Positions 6,916-15,871 of a stretch of 29,726 nt of DNA are shown in pieces; position 1 is the first letter of the stretch; the number at the start of each line of letters is the position of its first letter. Position numbers and translations under genes: made by a program. A model generated the notes under the pieces. The model was not told the DNA's origin. It did no database searches and saw only the letters and a list, made by a program, of their open reading frames with translations. Source of the DNA: JAEUKQ01 sp964414755 (GTDB lineage: Bacteria > Pseudomonadota > Alphaproteobacteria > JAEUKQ01); the NCBI GenBank assembly GCA_964414755.1, contig CAYPXH010000017.1, positions 1-29,726 of the forward strand, given 5' to 3'.

Positions 6916-8196
6916 TGAAAAAACATTCTGCCGAACGATAATATCCTCTCTTTCGGGGCTTGTTGAAATCATGAAAATCGGTACCCCAACGAATTCCTCG
7001 ATCATCTGAATATAATTCTTAGCTGCAGTAGGCAACTTAGACCAATCACGACAACCCTTTAAAGATGACTTCCAACCAGGAACCTGGCGGTATATGGGCT
7101 TTGCATGTTGCTGTAGCTGAAGCGATGATGGCAGATAATCGTAGGGTTTACCCAAAATTTCATACCCAACACTGATGTTAATTTTATCAAAATCATCAAG
7201 CACATCAAGTTTAGTCAGCACCAGTGCCTTAGTGCCACTAAGACGGACAATCTGTCTAACTAATGTAGCATCAAACCAGCCACAACGCCTTTTTCGACCT
7301 GTTACTGTGCCAAATTCATGACCGATTTCCCGCATTTTTTGACCAATATCACCCAAATCTTCAGTTGGAAAAGGTCCTTGACCTACCCGTGTTGTATAGG
7401 CCTTGATAACTCCTAAAACCGCCGCAGGGCCATAAAAACCAGCGCCACTAAAAACCTGTCCCGTCATGGTGTTGGACGAGGTTACATAAGGGTAAGTGCC
7501 ATGATCAATATCAAGTAATGCCCCTTGTGCTCCTTCAAATAATATATTCCTCTTCTGCAGTTGATAATTTTGTAACAACTGAACTGTTGATGTAACGAAA
7601 GGCGCTAATCGTTGGGTAATATCCATAAGTTGATTAATTAGCACATTTTCTTCAATTTGTGGCATGCCAAGACCGTGCCTTAGTGCATTGTGATGAACAA
7701 GCAAATTGTTAATGCGTTGTTTTAGAAAATCAGACTGTAATAAATCACCCGCACGTATAGCGCGGCGACCGACTTTGTCCTCGTAAGCCGGGCCAATACC
7801 ACGACCCGTCGTGCCAATTTTGTTTCCGCCTTGCAACTCTTCGCGGTGGCGATCAAGCTCGGCATGCAAGGGTAGTATTAAACAAGTATTGTCGGCAATG
7901 GCTAAATTTTTGGGCGATATCTTGATACCACGTTCGGTAAGTGTATCGATTTCTTTAAAAAGAGCCCAAGGGTCTAATACAACACCATTACCGATAATGG
8001 CCATTTTTCCAGACCGCACAATACACGAAGGCAGTAAACTTAGTTTATAAACCTGCTGATCGATAACCAGTGTATGACCAGCATTATGCCCGCCTTGAAA
8101 ACGCACCACCACATCTGCCTGATTGGCCAGATAGTCGACAATTTTTCCTTTGCCCTCATCACCCCATTGCAACCCAAGAACAACAACATTGTGCAT
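6910..8196 (-). CDS. purA: Adenylosuccinate synthetase
   Basis: This 428-residue enzyme (normal length) makes adenylosuccinate from IMP, aspartate and GTP, the first committed step from IMP to AMP. The N-terminal GDEGKGK loop (12-18) includes the catalytic D13, and GHNAGHT includes H41, matching E. coli numbering. The IMP-binding TTGRGIGPAYEDK segment and the C-terminal LTKLDVLD guanine-binding motif are also visible. I place the start at the ATG at 8196, with GAAGGA about seven bases upstream; the in-frame TTG five codons earlier overlaps that site. The gene is last in the minus-strand block, 27 bases after thiD, and its stop overlaps the rpoH stop tail to tail by six bases with no terminator in between. 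Confidence 0.95.
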   Translation of the reverse strand: MHNVVVLGLQWGDEGKGKIVDYLANQADVVVRFQGGHNAGHTLVIDQQVYKLSLLPSCIVRSGKMAIIGNGVVLDPWALFKEIDTLTERGIKISPKNLAIADNTCLILPLHAELDRHREELQGGNKIGTTGRGIGPAYEDKVGRRAIRAGDLLQSDFLKQRINNLLVHHNALRHGLGMPQIEENVLINQLMDITQRLAPFVTSTVQLLQNYQLQKRNILFEGAQGALLDIDHGTYPYVTSSNTMTGQVFSGAGFYGPAAVLGVIKAYTTRVGQGPFPTEDLGDIGQKMREIGHEFGTVTGRKRRCGWFDATLVRQIVRLSGTKALVLTKLDVLDDFDKINISVGYEILGKPYDYLPSSLQLQQHAKPIYRQVPGWKSSLKGCRDWSKLPTAAKNYIQMIEEFVGVPIFMISTSPEREDIIVRQNVFSL

Positions 8197-8223
8197 AATC
8201 TTATCCTTCAAAATTTCAGGTAA

Positions 8224-9042
8224 TTAATCAAAAGAATTTATTGTAATTAAATGATTGAGAGGGCCGTGCCCTTTCCCCAAACCAGGGGCACATTTTATGG
8301 CGTTCCAAACAAATGACCTTGCTCGCTGAATGGCACTTATTAGATCATATTTTTGTGCCAATCCAGCAGCTATAGCTGCTGATAGAGTGCACCCAGTTCC
8401 GTGTGTGTGTTGGCTGACAAGCCGTTTGCTGGTAAAAATATGGATCGGTTTATTTTTACATACGAAAACATCATAAACTTCCGAACCTGACAAATGTCCC
8501 CCTTTAACCAAAACACTTTGCATCCCAAACCCTAATAAATCCTGCCCTGCCTGTTTCATTTCTTCAACTGTTGAAATGGTACGTCCAAGCAATATCTGTG
8601 CTTCAGGGATATTAGGTGTCATAAGCAAAGCCTTAGGTAGCAGCTGTTTTTGTAAAGCACTTATTGCTTCTCGCTGTAACAAAACAGCCCCACCTTTGGC
8701 AACCATAACTGGATCAACAACAAGTGGTATATCTTTGGGAATGGCTGCTGCAACAGCCTTAATAATTTCTGAGTCTCCTAGCATCCCTGTCTTAATCGAA
8801 TCGACTCCGATGTCATCAATAACGGATTTAATTTGTTGCCGAATAAATTCGGCAGGAACCTGGTATATTCCCTGAACACCTGTTGTGTTCTGAGCTGTTA
8901 GTGCGGTAATTGCTGTGCTGGCATAGCCTCCAAGCGCTGTTATTGTCTTGATATCGGCCTGAATACCCGCCCCCCCACCCGAATCTGAACCAGCTATTGA
9001 AAGGATACTGCCTCTAGGAAGTCTTTGCTTAGTCATGCGCAT
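8224..9042 (-). CDS. thiD: Hydroxymethylpyrimidine/phosphomethylpyrimidine kinase
   Basis: This 272-residue ribokinase-fold enzyme phosphorylates hydroxymethylpyrimidine and its monophosphate to the pyrophosphate used in thiamine synthesis or salvage. The N terminus has the substrate loop AGSDSGGGAGIQADIKT (17-33). PVMVAKGG (111-118) and the C-terminal HGTGCTLS anion-hole motif with C218 are intact. The start overlaps the end of glmM by 14 bases. ATG codons at 9042 and 9036 are both possible and neither has a strong ribosome site, so translation probably couples to glmM. No TPP riboswitch precedes it, as expected for an internal gene. A fused ThiE domain is absent. Confidence 0.93.
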   Translation of the reverse strand: MRMTKQRLPRGSILSIAGSDSGGGAGIQADIKTITALGGYASTAITALTAQNTTGVQGIYQVPAEFIRQQIKSVIDDIGVDSIKTGMLGDSEIIKAVAAAIPKDIPLVVDPVMVAKGGAVLLQREAISALQKQLLPKALLMTPNIPEAQILLGRTISTVEEMKQAGQDLLGFGMQSVLVKGGHLSGSEVYDVFVCKNKPIHIFTSKRLVSQHTHGTGCTLSAAIAAGLAQKYDLISAIQRARSFVWNAIKCAPGLGKGHGPLNHLITINSFD

Positions 9043-10378
9043 GTTTCACGATCGTTTGCTGCAGACCTTTAATCAACTGATCGCCTAGCCGTTGATCTTC
9101 GACCTCTATCATTACACGAATGACCGGTTCAGTACCCGATTTGCGAATAACCAGCCGGCCTTTTCGACCCAGCTTTGCCTGAACTTTAGCTATTTCTTGT
9201 TGAACCAGCGGTTGCTCTAATGTTTGCTTATTGCGGTAAGGTATATTTGTCATCTTCTGTGGATATGGTTTATATAAACCGCTTAATTGGCTTGCTGTTT
9301 TTTTCTGTTGCCATAATACAGCCAAAACCTGCATAGCTGCTATTGTTCCATCACCGGTAGTTGAAAAATCAGACAAAATAATATGCCCTGACTGCTCACC
9401 ACCAATATTACACTTAGTTTTTCGCATAGCTTCGACAATATATCGATCACCAACAGCAGTGCGATCAAACTTCAACCCCTTTGAATGAACAAATTCTTCA
9501 AACCCAAAATTCGACATGATAGTGCCAATCACTGTTGCCCCATGAATCCGTCCAGAAGGTTCCCAACCGGCAATAATTGCTGCCAGAACCTGATCTCCAT
9601 CCCATATCTGACCCTTCTCGTCACAAACAACTACCCGATCAGCATCTCCATCCAATGCAAATCCAAAATCAGCCTGATTTTCAAGAACATGCTTCATCAA
9701 ATTCGATGGAAATAAAGCCCCACAATCTTGATTAATATTAAGACCATTTGGGGTTGTCGCCAGCGCAATAACTTGAGCTCCTAATTCTTGTAAAACTGCT
9801 GGGGCTGTCTTGTAAGCTGCACCATTAGCACAATCGACAACAATTTTCATCCCATCCAGCCGCATACCCCTTGGTAGGCTTGCCTTAATAAATTCAATAT
9901 AACGTTCCGTGGCTCCTTCAATTCGCTTCGCCCGTCCAAATTCAAGCGGGGAAGCAAGATGAATATTATTTTGTGCTAGCCGTTGTTCTATTCTTTTTTC
10001 AAGATCATCATTCAGTTTAAAGCCATCGGCAGCGAAAATTTTAATGCCGTTATCGTCAAAAGGATTATGCGAAGCAGATATCATAACCCCTAAATCTGCA
10101 CGCAATGACCTAGTCAAGAAAGCAATTGCCGGTGTCGGAATTGGTCCAACCAACATAACATCAACACCAGCGGAAACAAAACCTGCAGTAATAGCTGATT
10201 CCAGCATGTAACCAGAAAGACGCGTATCCTTGCCAATAACCACACGCCGGTGGCCCAGGCCGTTTTTTGTCTCATTTGCAATGACCTGAGCTAATTTCAG
10301 CATAAAATCAGCTGTAATCGGTAGTTCATTTGCTTTTCCGCGCACACCATCAGTACCAAATAATTTCTCACGTTTCAT
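9029..10378 (-). CDS. glmM: Phosphoglucosamine mutase
   Basis: This 449-residue enzyme interconverts glucosamine-6-phosphate and glucosamine-1-phosphate on the route to UDP-GlcNAc for peptidoglycan and lipid A. The active-site loop ISASHNPFDDNGIK carries the phosphorylated serine S103. The metal-binding loop DGDADR is at 243-248, and the C-terminal phosphate-binding RKSGTEP is present. Length and the N-terminal FGTDGVRG are typical of GlmM rather than ManB/Pgm. The ATG has AAGGG about eight bases upstream. It follows folP by 27 bases and overlaps thiD. The order ftsH-folP-glmM is common in proteobacteria. Confidence 0.95.
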   Translation of the reverse strand: MKREKLFGTDGVRGKANELPITADFMLKLAQVIANETKNGLGHRRVVIGKDTRLSGYMLESAITAGFVSAGVDVMLVGPIPTPAIAFLTRSLRADLGVMISASHNPFDDNGIKIFAADGFKLNDDLEKRIEQRLAQNNIHLASPLEFGRAKRIEGATERYIEFIKASLPRGMRLDGMKIVVDCANGAAYKTAPAVLQELGAQVIALATTPNGLNINQDCGALFPSNLMKHVLENQADFGFALDGDADRVVVCDEKGQIWDGDQVLAAIIAGWEPSGRIHGATVIGTIMSNFGFEEFVHSKGLKFDRTAVGDRYIVEAMRKTKCNIGGEQSGHIILSDFSTTGDGTIAAMQVLAVLWQQKKTASQLSGLYKPYPQKMTNIPYRNKQTLEQPLVQQEIAKVQAKLGRKGRLVIRKSGTEPVIRVMIEVEDQRLGDQLIKGLQQTIVKHAHD

Positions 10379-10405
10379 AAAATACCCTTACTACCAATAT
10401 TACCT

Positions 10406-11470
10406 TTATATATTTATGCCAGACCATACCCGATAAGCCTGCTTGGTTTCAGCCACATCATGGACACGTAATATTTGTACACCCTGATTTATAGCATGTA
10501 AACAAATTGCAAGAGATCCAGGTAATCTTTGATCTGCCTTTTCCTGGTTGCTTAAATCAGCTATCAGCCTTTTGCGCGAAGCCCCAAGCAATACCGGAAC
10601 ACCTAAAGTGTGCAGTAAGCTTATCTGACGTATAATATCCAAATTATGCTCTATATTCTTGCCAAAACCGATACCAGGATCAACACATAATCGATCAGGT
10701 GCAATACCGGCTTCATAACATGTCGCAAGACGATTATGCAAATAATCAAAAACCTCTAGGGCTGCGGCATCGTAAAATGGTTGATGCTGCATGGTTTTAG
10801 GCTGACCTTTCATATGCATAAGAATAACAGAAATATTAGGGTTAGAAACAATAATTGACAGACTTTTTTTATCACCTGTTAAAGCAGTAATATCATTAAT
10901 AATAACGGCCCCATGGTTTATCGCAGCTTGCATAACATCAGCATGGCGGGTATCGACCGATATAATTAATCCGCGATTGGCCAGTTCTTGTACAACAGGT
11001 ATTATACGCTCAATTTCTGTTTCAGGCGCTACCGATTCTGCTCCGGGACGTGTTGACTCACCACCAATGTCTATAATATCAGCACCGGACTCTTTTAAAG
11101 AAACAGCCTTATTAACGGCCTGATAAACAGTTTTATAATATCCGCCATCATAAAAACTGTCAGGCGTAACGTTAATAATACCCATCAGCAACGGTCTAGA
11201 ACAATCAAATCCTACAAAATTTCTTGGTTTTTGGAGGTGCAAGAAAGGCTGTTTTAAAGAATCATATAATGGATTGGCAGACAATTCATGAATAAAATTC
11301 TGAAGATCGTAGGTTTTACTAATAGGTGATTGTCCAACAACCCACTGTATCACTTCTACCTGGCGAAAAAACAACGTACTGCCTGCAAAACACTGGCCTT
11401 TTTTTTCAGTAGTATTAAATAGATAAGGCCGGAGATACAACCGGCCTTTGTTTGTCAATTCATGTTCCAA
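10406..11470 (-). CDS. folP: Dihydropteroate synthase with N-terminal extension
   Basis: This 354-residue enzyme condenses p-aminobenzoate with dihydropterin pyrophosphate to make dihydropteroate, the sulfonamide target step of folate synthesis. The catalytic TIM barrel starts near residue 93 with MGIINVTPDSF, followed by DIGGESTRPGA, GIGFGK, LLGASRKRLI and RVHDVAE. About 90 extra N-terminal residues (YLRP, CFAG, FFRQVEVIQW) resemble the extension seen in alphaproteobacterial FolP. That supports the TTG start at 11470, which has AAGGTGG six bases upstream; the nearest ATG (11463) is out of frame and meets a stop at once. A strong hairpin (11425-11448) lies in codons 8-16. The gene begins 11 bases after the ftsH stop. 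Confidence 0.92.
   Translation of the reverse strand: MEHELTNKGRLYLRPYLFNTTEKKGQCFAGSTLFFRQVEVIQWVVGQSPISKTYDLQNFIHELSANPLYDSLKQPFLHLQKPRNFVGFDCSRPLLMGIINVTPDSFYDGGYYKTVYQAVNKAVSLKESGADIIDIGGESTRPGAESVAPETEIERIIPVVQELANRGLIISVDTRHADVMQAAINHGAVIINDITALTGDKKSLSIIVSNPNISVILMHMKGQPKTMQHQPFYDAAALEVFDYLHNRLATCYEAGIAPDRLCVDPGIGFGKNIEHNLDIIRQISLLHTLGVPVLLGASRKRLIADLSNQEKADQRLPGSLAICLHAINQGVQILRVHDVAETKQAYRVWSGINI
11425..11448 (-). terminator. Start-proximal hairpin between ftsH and folP (attenuator-like)
   Basis: AAGGCCGG and CCGGCCTT form a perfect, G+C-rich 8-bp stem with an 8-base loop in an otherwise A+T-rich area. In the minus-strand transcript it begins about 22 bases after the TTG start of folP and is followed by ATCTATTT. 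It could stabilise the ftsH mRNA end, partly terminate, or hinder initiating ribosomes. A full terminator is unlikely because there is no T run. Confidence 0.4.
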
Positions 11471-11481
11471 ATCCGACCACC

Positions 11482-13410
11482 TTATCCCGGTTGAGGCTTG
11501 GGATTTGACGTCCCAGAACTTACATTTGGGCGTTTCAACCCACCACCAATTGGGACCGATGATTTTGGCCTTGTACCTTTACCAGGATTATTATCTTCGT
11601 TATCGGGACGAATTTGTTTTCCATCAAGCAGCAAGCGGCATTCCTCAACCGACAGAGTTTCGTATTCCATTAAGGCTTTGGCAAGCTTATGAAGATCATC
11701 AATTTTTTCTGAAAGAATTTTATGGGCTAGTAACTCGCCCTCTTCAACAATTTTGCGCACCTCTTCATCTATCAGCTGTGCAGTAGCATCAGAAACGTTC
11801 TTTCGTTGTGTTACCGAGTGACCGAGAAAAACCTCTTCTTCATTATCATTGTAGCGCAACGGGCCTAACCTTGAACTCATTCCCCATTCTGTAACCATAC
11901 TGCGCGCCAAACTAGTAGCCATTTTTAAATCGCTAGCCGCACCACTATTTAAATGGTCTTTGCCATAAATTAACTGTTCAGCTACGCGACCGCCAAAAGC
12001 AATGGCAATTTTTGAGCGAAGCCAATCTAGCGAATAATTTAAACGATCTCGTTCAGGCAAGCTCATGGTTACCCCCAAAGCCCGTCCGCGTGGGATAATA
12101 GTCACTTTATGTAATGGGTCACTTTTAGGCTGGTTTAAATTAACAATTGCATGGCCGGCTTCGTGGTATGCGGTCATCAATTTTTCTTCTTCCGTCATGA
12201 CCATAGAGCGCCTTTCGGTTCCCATCATAACCTTATCTTTTGCTTCTTCAAATTCTTGCATGGTGACATATCGCCGTCCCTTGCGCGCCGCCATAAGCGC
12301 TGCCTCGTTAACCAAGTTTGCTAAATCTGCACCGGAAAACCCAGGTGTACCACGTGCAATAACCCGTGCATCAACATCCGGTGCCAAAGGAACTTTGCGC
12401 ATGTGCACTTTTAAAATCTTCTCGCGTCCGGAAACATCAGGATTAGGTACAACAATCTGGCGATCGAACCTTCCGGGTCTTAGTAAAGCGGGGTCCAAAA
12501 CATCCGGACGGTTTGTAGCTGCAACCAAAATAACACCTTCATTGGCTTCAAACCCATCCATCTCAACAAGTAACTGGTTTAAGGTTTGTTCACGTTCATC
12601 GTTACCACCACCAAGACCAGCACCGCGGTGACGGCCAACCGCGTCAATTTCATCAATAAATACAATACAAGGTGCGTTCTTCTTCGCCTGCTCAAACATA
12701 TCACGAACACGGCTTGCACCAACACCAACAAACATTTCTACAAAGTCAGACCCCGATATTGTGAAAAATGGAACATTAGCCTCTCCTGCAATAGCACGCG
12801 CCAATAGTGTCTTACCTGTACCCGGTGGGCCAATCAATAAACAGCCTTTTGGAATTTTTCCACCCAACCGTTGATATTTTTGTCGATCTTTCAGAAAATC
12901 AACTATTTCCTGCAGTTCTTGCTTGGCTTCATCAATTCCAGCGACATCATCAAATGTAACCCTCCCACTTTTTTCGGTAAGCATCTTGGCCCGCGATTTA
13001 CCAAAACCCATGGCCCGCCCACTACCAGACTGCATTTGCCTAAAAAATAAGAAACTAACACCAAAAAGCAGCAAAACGGGTAGCCAAGCAAAAAGAATGC
13101 TAAGAAACGAACTGCCACTTTCCTCAGGTTCCGCTGACACCCGAACACCAGCATCAGTAAACCGCTGGGCAATTGTTGGATCAAATGGCAAATACGTGCT
13201 GAACGCGCGACCGTCTGTCAGTTTACCGGTTGCTTGCTGCCCTTTGATAACGACTTCGCTAATCTGTGACTGGCGCAGATGATTAAGAAGATCGGAATAT
13301 GTTATATTTAAGCGCTGTCCCGATGCACCGGCTCCATCAAATAAATTATATAACAGAACTAAAACCAGGATAATAGCAGCCCAAACACCGAAATTGCGGG
13401 TTAAATTCAC
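11482..13410 (-). CDS. ftsH: ATP-dependent zinc metalloprotease FtsH
   Basis: This 642-residue inner-membrane AAA+ protease degrades misfolded membrane proteins and regulators; sigma-32 is the classic substrate, and rpoH lies in this window. Two N-terminal membrane helices (about 9-21 and 103-123) flank a periplasmic domain. The AAA module has Walker A GPPGTGKT (194-201), Walker B FIDEID (251-256) and arginines R312/R315 in the second region of homology. The protease zinc site is HEAGH (416-420). The tail is rich in Gly, Pro and Asn. The start is a GTG at 13410 with AAAGGAA about 10 bases upstream. A 171-base gap separates it from tilS, so it probably has its own promoter while leading the folP-glmM-thiD-purA run. 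Confidence 0.97.
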   Translation of the reverse strand: MNLTRNFGVWAAIILVLVLLYNLFDGAGASGQRLNITYSDLLNHLRQSQISEVVIKGQQATGKLTDGRAFSTYLPFDPTIAQRFTDAGVRVSAEPEESGSSFLSILFAWLPVLLLFGVSFLFFRQMQSGSGRAMGFGKSRAKMLTEKSGRVTFDDVAGIDEAKQELQEIVDFLKDRQKYQRLGGKIPKGCLLIGPPGTGKTLLARAIAGEANVPFFTISGSDFVEMFVGVGASRVRDMFEQAKKNAPCIVFIDEIDAVGRHRGAGLGGGNDEREQTLNQLLVEMDGFEANEGVILVAATNRPDVLDPALLRPGRFDRQIVVPNPDVSGREKILKVHMRKVPLAPDVDARVIARGTPGFSGADLANLVNEAALMAARKGRRYVTMQEFEEAKDKVMMGTERRSMVMTEEEKLMTAYHEAGHAIVNLNQPKSDPLHKVTIIPRGRALGVTMSLPERDRLNYSLDWLRSKIAIAFGGRVAEQLIYGKDHLNSGAASDLKMATSLARSMVTEWGMSSRLGPLRYNDNEEEVFLGHSVTQRKNVSDATAQLIDEEVRKIVEEGELLAHKILSEKIDDLHKLAKALMEYETLSVEECRLLLDGKQIRPDNEDNNPGKGTRPKSSVPIGGGLKRPNVSSGTSNPKPQPG

Positions 13411-13474
13411 CTTTTACCGTTCCTTTCTTAGCAACCTACCTACAACAAAATTAGCAGAATAAAACCATAAGGCT

Positions 13475-13502
13475 AATATAATGTTTTTCCACAAAAAAAC
13501 AA
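13475..13502 (-). promoter_or_regulatory. Putative sigma-70 promoter of ftsH
   Basis: On the minus strand TTGTTT (13497-13502) and TATATT (13475-13480) are separated by 16 bases, giving a start near 13468 and a leader of about 58 bases. The -35 box is weak. A direct repeat lies about 40 bases further upstream. Confidence 0.35.
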
Positions 13503-13540
13503 TAACCTGGCTGAATCAACCTTAACCAAGGGGCAACAGC

Positions 13541-13560
13541 TAGCTAATCATATAGCTAAT
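13541..13560. repeat. Tandem direct repeat in the tilS-ftsH gap
   Basis: TAGCTAAT occurs twice (13541-13548 and 13553-13560) with four bases between, a 12-base period. TAGCTA is itself palindromic. The pair sits about 75-90 bases upstream of the predicted ftsH transcription start, a position suited to a regulator, though no factor is recognised. Confidence 0.35.
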
Positions 13561-13581
13561 TATGAACCTAAAGTTGTCTGA

Positions 13582-14895
13582 TTATCTTAGTTTGGTTATA
13601 GATTGTTGTGGGTAAAATTGACACTGAAGATTTTCTAGGTCTTTCATATCCCTATAAAGCAAAAGGTTGGGAATTGCTGCTAATCCTTCTTCATCCCATA
13701 AAGCAGGCAATGTTTGTAACACTTTTGCAGGAATATTTTCTAAAAGGTATCCTTGATTCTTAGAACAATTCTTATAGGTCCATTCCATCAATTTTTTCCG
13801 ACCTATTCCAAGCTTTCTAATTTTATACTTAGGGGATGACAATTCTGTACCATTCAAAAAAATTAGAAAGCGCCTGTCCCATAACTGGGGTGACGTTGAT
13901 ATATTTATCTCAGATTGAATTGAGGCAACCTCACGCATAATTAATAAACTTTGTCCTTGGCGATTAAGCAAACAACCGGCAATAGTTGTTCCAGTAAATA
14001 ATGGCTTTGCAATTTTATCATATAACGCCAATAAATTATGGTAACGCGCACTATAATCATTGCCACCGACCATCATCAAACAACGGCTCAGCACACGAAG
14101 ACCAAGTTCAGAACTTGCTTCACGAAATATATTTAGGTTAATCTTGATATACCCCAAGGGTGATATTAGAATTGATCTGGTTACCAGGTCTGATATTTGC
14201 TGTTCAATAACTTGGTTTGCCTGATTTAAATGATAAATAGCTAATTCAACCCGCTTGGCACTAAGTAATTGTTGATCAGCCAAGATCGGAACTATTTTAC
14301 GCCAACGAGCCCTAAAGTATTGGTCATCTTGATTACTGGGATCATCAATCCAGTTAATTTCTCGATCTATTAAAAATTTTTTAATTTGCTGACGATCTGT
14401 ACCAATAAAAGGCCTGATTAGGCGGACATGGTCAATTTCTGTAATCAATTGCATCGAGCAGAGACCTTCAAGGCCGCTACCCCGCTCCAGCCGGTTAAAA
14501 AATGTCTCAACCTGATCATCTTGTTGATGGGCTGTCAGCAGGTGTAAAACATTATTTTTACGGCACCATGTAATCATAAGCTTATAGCGCCATTCCCGAG
14601 CTTTAGCTAAAATATTTCGACTTTCATGCCATGCTGGTACTGTTAAAATATGGCTTGTAATCCCTAATTCTTTTGACCAGTTAGCAACTTTTTGAACTTC
14701 ATCTTTGGCCGCAGGCCGCAACCCATGATCAACAGTTAAAACAACCAAAACGGCCTTGTTCTGTTTAGCCCAATTTTTGGCACAATGCAATAAGGCTATG
14801 CTGTCTGCACCCCCCGAGACACCAAGTGCTAAGACTGGACTTACCTCAAACGGGCCAGCCTGCAACAGATTTTTATTAAAATATTCTTCTAACAA
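13582..14895 (-). CDS. tilS: tRNA(Ile)-lysidine synthase
   Basis: This 437-residue enzyme uses ATP and lysine to convert C34 of the CAU-anticodon tRNA-Ile to lysidine, switching its reading from AUG to AUA. The N-type PP-loop SGGADS (29-34) is intact, followed by the VDHGLRP and HQQDDQVET segments typical of TilS; the C-terminal half corresponds to the substrate-binding domains and is more diverged. Length is normal. The start is a TTG at 14895: the previous in-frame stop is only ten codons upstream and no ATG or GTG intervenes. Its weak ribosome site (AGG) overlaps the cpoB stop ten bases upstream, so it is probably coupled to cpoB. Confidence 0.93.
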   Translation of the reverse strand: MLEEYFNKNLLQAGPFEVSPVLALGVSGGADSIALLHCAKNWAKQNKAVLVVLTVDHGLRPAAKDEVQKVANWSKELGITSHILTVPAWHESRNILAKAREWRYKLMITWCRKNNVLHLLTAHQQDDQVETFFNRLERGSGLEGLCSMQLITEIDHVRLIRPFIGTDRQQIKKFLIDREINWIDDPSNQDDQYFRARWRKIVPILADQQLLSAKRVELAIYHLNQANQVIEQQISDLVTRSILISPLGYIKINLNIFREASSELGLRVLSRCLMMVGGNDYSARYHNLLALYDKIAKPLFTGTTIAGCLLNRQGQSLLIMREVASIQSEINISTSPQLWDRRFLIFLNGTELSSPKYKIRKLGIGRKKLMEWTYKNCSKNQGYLLENIPAKVLQTLPALWDEEGLAAIPNLLLYRDMKDLENLQCQFYPQQSITKLR

Positions 14896-14905
14896 TGCTA
14901 AAAAC

Positions 14906-15817
14906 CTAGCGCAACGGACAATTCAACCGACGGCGTTCGCCTTGTGCACGCTCTATAATTGAAGCAGCTGCCTGTGGAAAGCGTTGTTCAAGGATTCTTA
15001 ATGTTGAACAAGCTTCACTAACGGCATCCATACTGGCAAATGACAGCGCTAATTTTAGAAGATTATCAGGGGCTTTGGTGCTTGTTGGGTATTTTTTAAA
15101 CCCTTCGGCAAAAATCTGGGCAGCACGAACATAATCCTTACGGGCATAATAAGTTTCCCCCAACCAATATTGGGCATTACCAGCCAACTCATGATTAGGA
15201 TAATTTTCAATAAATTCTTGAAAAGCCAAACTGGCCTGTTCGTAGCTACCTTGGCGTATTAAGGAAAATGAAAAATCATACTGACTTTGTATTGAACCAG
15301 AAGGCAAAACGACAGTGGTACGCGGTGGCAGTGGGGTATCTGTTTGGCTTGGCCTTCCTGATGTATAAGGTTTATAGGGCGGGATTGTTAAATCTTGATT
15401 TCGCTGACTATATTCTTGTGGCTGCTGACTTCTTGAAGGGGTATTCCCTTGACGCAACTGCTCTTCCAAATTTCTAAGACGGAAAGCTGTATCCTCTTCA
15501 CTTCGGTCGAGACGTTCGTTAAGCTGCCGAACAGCATAACCTAGTTCTTCAAGTTGTCCGTTTAAAAATGTTAGTTCATTTTGTAACTCTTGTAGACGAA
15601 TTTCTTGATTAGCAAATAACTTGGGATCATACCCCTGCTGCAACTGTACCAGCTTTTGCTGAACACCTAATAAATCTGCTTGTATCTTATCCATTCGCGA
15701 CGATAAAGAGGATATTGTCGGTTGCTGCGCTAAAACGGGGTGCAATATCCCCATCAATAATGCACTTGATATAACAAGCCGCTTAACAAGATTTTTTAAA
15801 GCTTCAGCAACCAACAT
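14906..15817 (-). CDS. cpoB: Cell division coordinator CpoB (YbgF)
   Basis: This 303-residue periplasmic protein links Tol-Pal to peptidoglycan synthesis at the division site in E. coli. The signal peptide ends at about residue 30 (VLA before QQP). Residues 36-122 are a heptad-rich coiled coil (trimerisation region), then a Gln/Pro-rich linker, then TPR repeats from about 180 to the end (YWLGETYYARKDYVRAAQIF). I chose the ATG at 15817 because AAGGA lies about eight bases upstream; the in-frame ATG at 15826 would sit directly against that site. It is the last gene of the tol-pal cluster, between pal and tilS. Confidence 0.92.
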   Translation of the reverse strand: MLVAEALKNLVKRLVISSALLMGILHPVLAQQPTISSLSSRMDKIQADLLGVQQKLVQLQQGYDPKLFANQEIRLQELQNELTFLNGQLEELGYAVRQLNERLDRSEEDTAFRLRNLEEQLRQGNTPSRSQQPQEYSQRNQDLTIPPYKPYTSGRPSQTDTPLPPRTTVVLPSGSIQSQYDFSFSLIRQGSYEQASLAFQEFIENYPNHELAGNAQYWLGETYYARKDYVRAAQIFAEGFKKYPTSTKAPDNLLKLALSFASMDAVSEACSTLRILEQRFPQAAASIIERAQGERRRLNCPLR

Positions 15818-15871
15818 GAGAACCATCCTTAATGTTTAGATGTTCTTGACCAGGAGACAAAGTGATAAAAA

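Noticed and set aside
6546..6926. A 126-codon open frame antisense to rpoH
   Set aside because: It is opposite the conserved sigma regions and its Ser/Arg-rich composition is typical of a reverse-strand artefact.
8197..9060. Possible TPP riboswitch for thiD
   Set aside because: thiD starts inside the end of glmM, leaving no leader; no CUGAGA-type core is present around it.
12065..12631. A 188-codon open frame antisense to ftsH
   Set aside because: It lies wholly opposite the conserved AAA domain of ftsH, has no recognisable motifs or ribosome site, and is explained as a codon-usage shadow.
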